A DNA stretch of 64,000 nucleotides from assembly GCA_030844895.1 (NCBI GenBank), contig JAUTDX010000415.1, positions 62,001 to 126,000 of the forward strand. Direction: 5' to 3'. Both the position numbers and the translations under genes were made by a program. Source of the DNA: Ambrosia x helenae (taxonomy: Eukaryota; Streptophyta; Magnoliopsida; Asterales; Asteraceae). Of the stretch, positions 46,401 to 56,821 are shown one piece after another. The stretch's first letter is position 1; every line of letters begins with the position of its first letter. The notes beneath the pieces were generated by a model that saw only the letters and a list, made by a program, of their open reading frames with translations, had not been told where the DNA came from and ran no database searches.

Positions 46401-49189
46401 ATTATACTTATACCTTTTCAATGAGATCCAAAACATCTTGGTTATCAACAAATTCAATGTAGCTCCAATTGATAGCCTCTTTTGTATATTCTTCCTAATC
46501 CCCCTTAAAAACATGCTGAAGTTCAAACGTAACAGTTTGTAATGTCAGTTTTTAAGAACACCTCATGGTAACAACCAAAAAATATATTCGACATCTACCT
46601 GGTTAAAGTGTTGCTGCAGTTTCTCATTTGTAAAATTAATGCAAAATTGCTCAAAGCTGCATGTTACGATGAACTTGAGTTAACATACAAATAACAATAA
46701 CAACCATTTTCAGAAAGTAAACACATTAATTGTTGCCACCTGTTGTTCTTAAAGCTCTCAAAACCATAGATGTCAAGGACACCAATCAGAGATTTTGAAT
46801 CAGCATCTTGTCCAATTGATACATTAATTTTATCCACCAACCTGAAGATAACGAAAAAAGAAGATGTTAAGCTACCAATTACTAGAAGCTGATTAAATCT
46901 GGTTTTCTCAATGTACTAATTTTGTACCAATCAAATAATCTGGAATATATTGTTTTAGCCAAACCATCCCTGCTGAACGCTGCACTAAGAGGATCAAGAC
47001 TTCTCTTAATAACTTCTTCAGGAGTTACCATCACTCGTTTGCACAATGCATCTTGCAAGCCAATAGGGTCACACCTAAAACAACCTCGTAAACTTATAAA
47101 CATATGTAAAGTCAAAAACAAAAAACTTACAATCTATTCAGGGTTCAAAACAATTATACATAAGAAGTTCTGCTGCCACATTAAGATGAAATTTAGCTTT
47201 GTCATCTTTTAGCACTGAAGAGTCAACCTCTTTCCCTTTAGCAAATTCAATATTTCCAAGATGAAGAATAGCAGCAGTAACTCTAAAAATTGCTTCCTGT
47301 GAAAAATTAAAAATAAGGTATAACTTTATGATCTTACATATTGTGCATATAGACTATAAGGTTAAAAAAAAATCACAGAACATATACCTGTTCTTTTTTA
47401 CTAATACCAACAACATCCATGGCTCTCCTTGTGACAAGATATTCATGTCCATCATTAACACCAACCAGCTCAAAGCATTTTGATTGGTTAAGATAATGAA
47501 ACGACCGCGGGCTTCCAGTTTATACTTCTCGACTTCCTAACAGCACATGCAAAGTTAGTAAAATGGTGACTAGTGAAGTCGACTTTTTAAGTGAAAACTT
47601 AGTACCTCTGGCGGTGCTGCACAAAGTAGGTAAAAACAGTGATAATTCCGTTCAGGGTCATTTACTTGGCAAACACGAGATCTCTCTAAAAGGTAGGTCC
47701 TGATAGCTGCTCCCGATATTCTCCCGTGCTTATCAAATTGTATCTCAACAAACTTCCCAAAACGGCTAAGCATTTCATAATAATAAATTAAAAAAGCAGA
47801 TAAAACATGAACGTAGATTCATTCAATTGCATAAGGATAGCTAGTCACCTGGAATTATTATTTCTAACAGTTTTAGCATTGCCAAATGCTTCAAGAACAG
47901 GGTTTGACTGCAGTAAAAAAAGGGACACGTTCATTAGGATACATATACCTTAAGTGATACAAAATATAGAATAATTAAGAGGTTCTTTAAACATAGAACT
48001 ATACGTCATATATCATACTTCAAGAACTTGTTGCTCAACGGTACGGCCTTCAGTAGCTTTTCTGCCACCCAAATACGCGAGAAACCGCATAAGCATTTTG
48101 GTTGTTTCTGTTTTACCTGCCCACTTTCACCACTAACCAGAATCGAATTACTTTTTCCCTCATGAACCATGGCCCTAAATCCAGTAAAAAAGTAACAAAA
48201 TTGTGAATGCCCCTGCATTAATATATAAAAATTTGTTACTTGCCAGTTTCCATTACATTAGAACAATAAAAATAACCTGTAGGATGTATCTGCAATTGCA
48301 AATACATGGGGACTCAATTCACCGAATGGCACCCCTTGTATTGTTTCATCATATGAGCATTGTATAAATGAGGTAACTTTTGGAACGGGTTGATTGCAAT
48401 AAGAATGTTTCCGGTGTAAAGTCTGTCATTATAAAAAAAAAGTAAGAATACATAGTATAAGATTAAATTACGATATTATTAAGGGGAACACCTACATATA
48501 TTTCATTAAGCTCGTATCGGGTTCTTAAGTTCTGCAAGACCCCTGGCTCATGCAAATAAGATAGCTTTGTCATATCATCAACACCTCCAGCTGGAGCTTC
48601 CATATCCTTTGGATATATTTTTGATAAATTAGCAACCACCTGAAAAAATAGCCCATGATATGAAATTCAACATACTAGTATTTGGCAAGTTGGATTTTAA
48701 TGATGCAAACTATGACTCAAAGGCCGATTATTATCTACAATAGCAACGTGACCAATGGCACTCATAACGTTCACTTTTGTTGCCAAGCACATCTCACTCT
48801 AATAGAAAAGTAACCCCGTGTGCCCCTAATACACATATGACTAATTTTATCCCAATCAGAATGTTTTAAATTATTTTGAAACGACATAAAATAAGTTAGG
48901 AGCAAACAGTATTGCTCTTGGCAACGAAAGTGAAAGTTAGGAGTGTCGTTGGTCATATTGGCAGTATAAAATAATTATGATCAGTCAATGCCTCATAGTA
49001 TGCATTATTAAAATCCAATTTGCCTTAATTTTGAATAGAAATATTAACTAACAACTAACGTTTTCCCATCACTAGTCTCGATTTCAACATGATCTTTTCC
49101 TTTAATCTTTGTGACTTGGCCATCAATCCAAGCTTGGGCTATATCTTCACCCAGACATGAGAGCCCACTATTATGTTCACCGCGGTGCT
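40492..49189 (-). CDS. Myosin XI heavy chain (plant class XI unconventional myosin)
   Basis: Class XI myosins move organelles along actin and drive cytoplasmic streaming. I trace 37 exons, first 49060-49189 and last 40492-40621, totalling 4542 nt (about 1514 codons), the family's normal length. Only the usual tiny first coding exon is missing. In order: SH3-like start (VNIIVGSHVWV), motor with the P-loop region (SNSILVSGESG at 48019-48174), [50 protein letters not shown] and EPHYVRCVKPNN. IQ motifs lie in exons 44438-45099, coiled coil in 43562-44342, and the dilute (DIL) tail in about 40945-42113. It ends IPFSVDDISKSM and PPPLIRENSGFSFLLPR. Frame breaks of one base fall near 49148, 49060, 48418, 48332, 48120, 47515, 44772, 44475 and 42253, and an in-frame TAG lies at 46495-46497. 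It is either a functional gene with consensus errors or a pseudogene. Confidence 0.9.
42934..43232. mobile_element. GC-rich TIR element in a myosin intron
   Basis: The inverted ends TGGAGGGGCGGGAA are found at about 42940 and, from the right, at 43232. The interior has runs of G (about 43034-43049) and C-rich CCCGCC blocks, unlike the AT-rich intron around it (42693-43431). Limits and target duplication are uncertain. Confidence 0.5.
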
Positions 49190-49990
49190 CTGTAGCGCAT
49201 ACAAAAATATTAAAAACCTATAATACACGCAATAAGCCTAAGTAGACGATATGTAAGTAATCATGTATCTATCCACATCTCCAACTTCAGTTCTACTTGT
49301 ATCATGCATACAATGCCAGTGTTCCATTGCATATTGATTGATATTTCCATTAACAAACCGAATCATTCTTATACCACTATTGTAATGTATACATCTACTA
49401 TTGGCACTACAAGGTACGGGAAACTAACTTCATATCTTTCTAAAAGTCACAATAAAATTCCAAAAAGATCATGTCATGTTATCATAACAATTCAAATGTT
49501 GTAACGCCATACTCAATTTGTTAATATAGGCATTATCGCAAAAAGTAACAAATAACACATATTAATTAATTGCCGTTCAAAAAAAAAAAACACATATTAA
49601 TTGACCAACCATCGTGAAACTAACTTCATAGAAACCCTAGATTTTGGCGGGAAAACGAAATGTATGTGTTGTTCGATTTTTCAAGGAATAAGCAAGGGCT
49701 TCCTTCGTCTTGAAGATGTTCGGATCACTGATCATGCCCAATTTTGGCAACACTGATCGATCTGGATCACGCAACAAGTGAAATTGTCGCTAGGGTTTTT
49801 TTTACAATGCGATTAATTGTTGCGTGAATTTCTGGCAGATTCGTGGTTATGAAACACAAACATTGCGTCTCGTTTTTGTTATTATTTTCTGCATGGCAAC
49901 TTTCAGACAAGGTTCGAATTTCTATCGAACGGAGCTCGGGTCTGCCCGTTTTCGTTGTTGGGTTACGAAAAAAAACCTACTACTTCCATG
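49190..49990. other. Presumed myosin 5' region
   Basis: Should contain the short first coding exon (a Met and perhaps one residue) and the 5' UTR and promoter of the myosin gene; I could not place them. A direct repeat CACATATTAATT at 49556-49567 and 49591-49602 brackets about 23 bp ending in a run of A. Confidence 0.4.
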
Positions 49991-50376
49991 TAAGGGCGTA
50001 TCCGAGCTGAGTCGAGCCCGGGCTTGACTAGATCTGAGCTCTGGTAGTTATGCTTCTTTGAGGCTTGAGCTCGGCTTTTTTTTTTTTTTTTTTTTTTTGA
50101 AAAGCACTTGAGCTCGGCTCGAGAGGTAATTGGAAACAATTTTAAACGAGGTAACAACTCGGCTAATATAATTAGTTAAAATTGAACATTTTAAAGGACA
50201 AATTTGCATACACCACGAGCCTAAACAAGTTTTGTATGTAAACCTCAAACTCGGACTCGATAATAAAACAAGTCATATTTCAGGCCCAAACTTGGGCTCG
50301 AGCTTGTTTAAACTCGGCTTGTTCAAGTTTTTTACCGATCTGCTCTCAAGCCGTTACGCCTCGTTTACACCCTTTA
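49991..50376. mobile_element. hAT-type MITE with GAGCTCG-rich core
   Basis: A 386-bp element with ends TAAGGGCGTATCCGAG and, from the right, TAAAGGGTGTAAACGAG. Duplications CTTCCATG at 49983-49990 and CTTCCAAG at 50377-50384 match in seven of eight bases. It shares GAGCTCGGCTCGAG-type words with the better preserved element at 62794-63273. A T run of about 22 lies at 50077-50098. Confidence 0.8.
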
Positions 50377-50412
50377 CTTCCAAGTGCCAAAGAATTGAAA
50401 TTTGTTTTGTAA

Positions 50413-51293
50413 GGTAGCGTTTGGTACGATGGAATAGACCATTACGAGGTAATGAAAAATAGTGTGTTTGGTTTGTTAAAGAAATTGAATCACTCATTCC
50501 ACAAGGCATTTCATTTCCTTAAAACCATTTCATCCACCTCCCATGTTTTTTTTTCATTCTATCCATCATTCACCTTTACTAACAACACCATAACCCACCA
50601 TCGTCACCACCTACCACCGTTGTTGCCACCACCAACCACCGTCACCCACCACCCACCATCGTCGCCCACCACCGTCCAGCCGCCACTCACTACCTTCACC
50701 CACCCACCACCACTACCAACCACCGTCACCCACCCACCACCACCCATCATGCCCACCACCATCACCCACCCACCACCGCCTCTACCACCTGCCACCATCA
50801 CTCACCACAATTTCCTATACTCACCACTACCGCCACCATACACCACCTCCACCCACCACCGCCACCACTAACCATCGTCACCCCACCCACCATCGCCGCC
50901 ATCCACCTCCACTGTTACCGCTACCCACCACCGCCGTTGCCACACCCACCACCATCATCGCCACCCACTACCACGCCACCGCCACTACTCACCATCGTCG
51001 CCCACCCACCATAACAGCCATCCATCTCCACCTTCCACCGCCACTACTCACCATCATCGCCCACCCACCATCACCGCCATTGACCACCACTGACCACCGC
51101 CACTAACCACTGATTTTATTTCTTCGTCTTTTCGTGCCTATCCAACAACAGAAAGTAATGTTTTGTTTCATTCCCACATGACAACCAAACAAAGACATGG
51201 AATGATAATGATCCATTCCATTACCTTGTCCATTCCATTACCTCATGCATTCCATTCTCTCATCCATTCCATTACCTTATACCAAACAGACCC
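50413..51293. mobile_element. TIR element with a CCACC-rich core
   Basis: The left end GGTAGCGTTTGGTACGATGG and the right end, read inward, GGGTCTGTTTGGTATAAGG are inverted relatives. The next bases on both sides carry ATTCC(A)/TGGAAT words. The flanks TAA and TAG suggest a 3-bp Tourist-type duplication. Between about 50585 and 51115 lies a degenerate array of CCACC/ACCATC/GCCACC units. Long open frames here come from composition and are not evidence of genes. Confidence 0.55.
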
Positions 51294-52391
51294 TAGCTCA
51301 TGGGTAAATGATGAAAAAAAAACCTTAAAAAAACTCCAAACCATCACAAACCTTGCATATAGGAAATGAAGCAGGACTAGGTTTGGGTATGATAGGTGAT
51401 ACATGGCATTTTCTTTACCTTAAACCATACACACATAAAAATCATTTTATTTTATATTTTAAGAGTAAATTACATGAATAGTGTATGTGATTTTACAAAA
51501 AGAAAGTCCTAAGACACACCCTAAAATAAGGGTAAATTAGCCTTTCAAACCAATTCTTCATCTTTAACCGAATTCTGGATAAGTAGTTAATAGTTACACT
51601 TTGTCTCCATATAAAAAACTAACAATGGTTTTTAAACTGTCATAAATTTTCCGTGCATTAATATTTATTCTTAAGAAATTACACCATAAAAACAAGAATT
51701 TTATTCTCTTTTATTTGATTATATCTTACATGATTACCAATATAAAAAGTAAAACTTAGTAAAAGATCTTTTTACTTATATAATTTCAAGGGGAAAAAAA
51801 CGAGTTAATTATGAAAGGAATGACCTGTGTATCGTGAATGCATCGGTTCTGCAGTTAATCTATCAACATTGGATGTCATGCCAAAGATTTTGTCCATATT
51901 GGCATGTGGGCACTTGTTGTGAATATACTACACAACCTTGATGCAATAATACGAAATGATAAATTGTTCAAAACTATAAATATCCAGCGGCTATAGTTCA
52001 TTTAGAAGTTAAAACAAGAGGGTTTCTTTGGTGAAAAATAGATCGGACATCCTAGATCGAGTTTGAGCGGTCGAAGTGGTGTAATTTTCTATTATAGTGT
52101 GGTGTGTAACTTAACATTATGTATTGCCGTTTGTAGTTGTTGGCTAGTTTGTGTTTTATACTACTAGTAGGAAACCCGCACGATGCGGCGAGAGTGACAC
52201 TTTACATTGCGGTACTTATTTCAAATTCGTATAGTGTATTGCGGTGGATATACGTCATAAACGTTACACATGTCTATTAACTAAAAAGATTTAACATTTA
52301 AATTGTAAAGTATTTCAAGAAACATTTAATGAAATAAAGTAACATACGAAAGAAAGAAAAAATAAATACTACTAATAAACATAAAAGTTGA
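51294..52391. other. Intergenic with a minus-strand Helitron-like 3' end
   Basis: AT-rich DNA, no gene seen. On the minus strand, a hairpin region CGCCGCATCGTGCGGG is followed by TTTCCTACTAG, ending at 52164, with T next, a Helitron-type 3' end. The matching 5' end would lie rightward and was not found. Confidence 0.45.
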
Positions 52392-52805
52392 TGAAGATCC
52401 AAAAGTTAGACCGTACCTTGAATATGAGGAAGGAGACAATCAACTTGATAAGATCTTGTATGGATAGGACCTGCAAAACTAGCAGACCGTTAGGCTCGTC
52501 ACAGAGGGGCAGGGAGGGCCTCTCTGTGACCACCCTCCGGCGTGAGGATAAGTATTTGTTTAGTGGGATAAAGAGAGTTTAGAGAGAGAGAGAGATTCGG
52601 AGTGTATGTGAACGTGTCTACCTGTACTTTTGAGGGGTACTTATACTAGTCAGAATGTTTGTACTTTGTTCCGTCCTAGTTGTACTAACCCTCGGAATCT
52701 TAGTCCTCCGGTCATTTGGGAGTTGTGTCGCGTGGAGTCGGGGCTTGTGGACAGGAGCCGCGACTGGAGGTGTTTGTTTCGGAGGCGAGGTTCTATACCT
52801 CTTCA
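52392..52805 (-). repeat. LTR (3' LTR of the minus-strand element)
   Basis: 414 bp, TGAAGATCC to CCTCTTCA. By eye it differs from the other LTR by about five substitutions and two small indels, roughly 1.2 per cent substitution, implying a fairly recent insertion. Confidence 0.95.
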
Positions 52806-53223
52806 TGTCCCCCTAAGTCCATAAGTTAGTTTATAACTTAGTGGAGTTTGGCCGAGGCTTGTTATTGCTTGCCAACTATTTTTTCGGTCGCGGCACGTGG
52901 CAAAGTCCTGAGCCGTGTAAATTGGATGTGACATGACGGTTACTTCGAGGCGTTTCCATCCGTCAGATCATTTTTCCTTTCGTTGGGATTTCGACACTTG
53001 TCTCCTCTTTAGGGTTTCTCTTTCCCACTATATAAAGGGGTTTTTTATCCTTTTGTCTTTTTACTTTTCACTTTCCCCAAAAACTTTTCCACTCCTGCTG
53101 TAAATCTTTTCTTCGAGCCACCCCCTGTCTGTTCGTCTTCTACCTGTACTTCTTCCATCTGATTCAGTTGCAGGTTCGTTCTTCCTTCCTTTTTATCAGA
53201 GATTTTTAGTTCTTCTTTTTAAT

Positions 53224-55843
53224 ATGGGGAAGGATAATATGGATGTCAGTTTTTCGGTATTAACACAAGATAACTTGACAAGTTCATAAGGGATTATAAA
53301 ATTCCCCTTGATTTGAACCCTGAGCTACCTGCCCCTGATCAGGCTATCTACCCTCCCCCTACCGGTAAGTTTGCTTTCTACACACGCGTGTGTGATTTTG
53401 CAAACTATCGGATTCCTTTGACAAAGTTCTTGTTTAAAGTTCTTTCATATCATGGGGTTCACTTTTCTCAAATGAACCCTTTTGGTTTGGGGAGGGTTTG
53501 TCATTTTGAATTAAATGCCGGGCCTTGAGGGCGAAGCCCGATCTTGACGTGTTCCGGGCCTTTTATAAGCTGAATCAGGCTGGCGATTGGTTTACTTTTG
53601 AAAAAAGGAGGAGAAAACAGAATGCCATGGTAAAGATACCTCCAGCCTGAAGAACTGGAAGACGCAGTTCTTCTGGTTGGATGATAGATGTTTGCCTGAA
53701 GCTATGGTGTCGGTGTGGAGAAAAGACTTTGAGTCTACTGAATGGGAGTTACCAAGGGATTTTGCTTGTGACGCTTCATTGTATAATAAGCTTGTGTCTA
53801 ATAAATCTAACATTAGGAAGTATCCGGAGCACGTTTTGGTGCTCGGAGGTGTGAGTAGGATTTGGGATGAACCAGATAGGTGGCCAATTGTGTTGCATAA
53901 GAACAAGGGTGAGGGCCGCTTCTTTAAGCTTCGCCTCGTATTGTTTAATGTGGCTTCTAACCCTTTTTTGTTTTTATTACAAAGATGTCACTGCTGGCAG
54001 CTTTGAAGTTTGAAGATTATGATGATGACGACTTTCAAGTTTCCAGTGAACCTATAGGCTCCAGTAAGCCTATTTTGGAACAGGTGTCAAAGCTGCAGGC
54101 CCTATTCGTCCCCCAGGCACTGAGGAGGAGCACGTTGAAGGAGCTGGGGGTAGTGGCCAAGGTGCGACTGGTGGTGAAGGTAGTGGTAGTAAAGATGGTG
54201 GTTCTGTTGGAAAGGATGTTGAAGGTGGGAGTGGTCTAGAGAAGGAGGTTGTTGGTGAGGAGGGAGCTACTGTGGGTCAACTGTTTCCAAAGCCAGTGCC
54301 TATCAGGTCTGTTGACTCGTCCGGTACCTTTAGTATTGATGACGAGGTCGCAGAAGATGTGTCTTTTGACTTGAATGTTCATGCCAGGAAAGGAAGTCTG
54401 ATTCTTCCAAAAACAAGAAGAGTCCTAAGAAGGTGAAGTTTATCCAAACCGGTGCTCCACCTTCCTCCAAAGGCACCATCTTAGATGAGTTTGACCTTCA
54501 TCTTACGGGGGTAAATCCCCCGAGACGGTGCTCCGGTTTATATGGATGTGCCGGAGGAGGGTAAAGGTTATGATGGTGGAGAAGGCAAGGTGTTGGAGAC
54601 GACTGGTGTCCAGGGACAGTCCTCCGGAGCTGAGAACTTAGGTGATTTTCTTATATCTTCCCCTGGTAAGTTTTCCCGGTCGTTTCTCTGTTTTTTGTGC
54701 TAGTGGGGAGAATGAGTATGGTGCATCTTATTCTCCTTGTTGGTTCGAAACAGAGACACTGACTATGTTTAATCTTGTAGATCCTTTGGATGATCTGATG
54801 GACGTGGACCCGGCTACGGCTGAGGATGTTTTCGTCCCTGACTGGGACTTGAGAAATGGTTCTAGGGTGGTCGATGCCTTGTCATCCAAGATGATGTTGT
54901 TTAACCTTCATACCCCGGCTGATCATGCCCACTATCGGAGGATGAAGGATGGTGATTTGGGTGATGCTTTGATGGTCAATCAAGCTCAATCCAACTTTCT
55001 AGTAGCCGAGGTTTACCAAAGGTGGGTTGAGTCGGAGCTTCAGCGGGGTAGGTTGGCGAAGCGAGCTGCGGACTGCTCTATTTCTGAAGCCTTGAAGAAT
55101 TGCCAGGAGCAACTGAAATCAACCAATGCTTCCCTTGCAGCTGCTTGTGAAGACAGGGACAAACATCAGAAAGAAGCTATTGTCTTGCAGGAGAAGCTTC
55201 GTCTTGCTGACCAGGCTCATGAGGCTTCCAAGAAGAAGTACATCCAGTCCATAGAGGAGCTTGAGCAGCTGATGAAGAAGACTAAAGAGGCTGTTGATGT
55301 GTTGGTGAAGGGTACGCACTTTTGTCTTCTTTGTCCTTTCTTTTGTTTCAATACTTAGCAATTTTCTTTTTTGCAGATAAGGAGTTGGCTCAAGCTGGTG
55401 AAAAGGAAGCCTTGAGGCTTGGTGAGGAGCTGAAGTCTGAAATGGCGGGGCTGAGAGGAGAAAAGGAAGGTTTGTTGAAGGAGCTGGAGTCACTGTTCAG
55501 CCTTAAACAATTTATCTTGACCGAGGGGGTGGAGCTGGTGTCTCAGCATGTCCGCAATTGTCCTTCTACGAAGGCTGCGGTGGCTGGAGTAAACAACGCC
55601 ATGAATGGTGTGGGTTTTAATGCTGGGGTTAGAGCTGGTTATGCTGCGGCCACCCAAGGTGTGCCTTTGAAGGATACCCCCAAGCTAATCCCGAACGCCA
55701 GGAAGTTGTTGCTCGATGCAGTGAGACAATATGACGATATTTCCATACCTTCGATCTCCAAGCTGCAGGACCTAGTCTCCGAGCCCCCGGAAGCTGTTGT
55801 GAAGGCCTTCAAGGACCTGTTTGTGGTTGGTGACTCCTCCTAG
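53224..55843 (+). CDS. Antisense gene of the Tat element ('gypsy-type transposon' domain, coiled coil)
   Basis: Lies between integrase and 3' LTR, on the strand opposite gag-pol. From the ATG at 53224 it gives MGKDNMDVSFSVLTQDNL, then LDLNPELPAPDQAIYPPPTG, VLSYHGVHFSQMNPFGLGRV, WLDDRCLPEAMVSVWRKDF and VLGGVSRIWDEPDRWP. This is the domain databases call 'putative gypsy type transposon', common in plant Tat elements. An acidic Gly/Ser-rich linker follows, then a coiled coil at about 55080-55500 (QLKSTNASLAAACEDRDKHQ and onward), ending at 55843. Probable introns are about 53911-53983, 54655-54778 and 55312-55376, each GT-AG. Frame breaks of one base are seen near 53277, 53513, 53625 and 54082, mostly short homopolymers. 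The protein's role is unknown; Tat elements often carry such an extra ORF. Confidence 0.75.
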
Positions 55844-56821
55844 TGTTGGTTTCTTAAGGCGAAGTAGACATGCAACTCTGTTCCTCCACATAGGTTCGGA
55901 GGTCTACTTTGCCAAAAAACTTTGTGAAGCTTTTTATTAACCCTCTGTACCACCCGTTCTTACAGGTTCGGTGTTTTATTAGTTTCTTTAGAATCGTTGT
56001 ATCCTCCATCCCTTTATAAGGGTTCGGAGCTTGTGAAACAGTGGTCGATGGTTGCACGTAGTGCGCTTGTTTTTGTAAAGATCTATTGTGGGCGAAGCTT
56101 ATTAAATGAGCGGCCACACATTTTGAAGTAAATGGGAATTTTTAGTATACTATCCTTGTGCTTCGGATGTTTTATTGTTTTATTTTTTCCAAGTATAGAC
56201 TTGTTTATGTGATTTCTGAAGTTTATGTGGGCTTCAGCTTGTATTATAGAAACTTGATCATGCGTCCATGATTTGCTAAGTCTCGGTTAAAAGATATGCC
56301 CTAAGTGTTTCAAGATTTTTTATCTCTAACTGCTTTATGACATTCGAAGTAGAACGTTCGTTTTTCGCGTTTTGTAAAAAAGATGCTACGTAGTCTTTTT
56401 ATGGGGTATCTTTTAAGTTCGGCATTTTTGTTCCTCGAACCTGTATGATCAAGAAGTCCGGACGAAAGGGCCTTCGACACCCCCATGCCCTAATTCTTAT
56501 CCCCTCTTCTAGTGTTGAAGTACTTTTACTTCATACACCGAAGCTTGCGTATTGTTTTTTTTCTTTTTCAATACACGTATAATGAATGTCATGTGAATGG
56601 GTTTTATAAAGATCGAACTTTATTATGATAAGAGACCGGCGTCTCATCTATTAGGTACGGAGAATTTCATCATTCCGTAGTACAAAATAAAAGGAAATTA
56701 AAGGGTGGGGCATTCACATCCCACTTTTACATTAAAAAATAAAAGAACTATTTTATTCGTCGATCTTCCCTTCTAGATGAAGCATTTTCTGAGGTGGATC
56801 CCATTCCATGTTCGGGGGACT
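55844..56821. other. Non-coding part of the retrotransposon
   Basis: About 1 kb between the 3' ends of the converging antisense gene and pol. It is AT-rich with no supported ORF and probably contains the 3' UTRs or termination signals for both. Confidence 0.5.

Noticed and set aside
50452..50871. 139-codon Pro/Thr/His-rich ORF
   Set aside because: Composed almost wholly of CCACC-type repeat units inside a TIR element; no domain.
55119..55493. Minus-strand ORF of 124 codons
   Set aside because: Shadow of the coiled-coil coding region on the plus strand.
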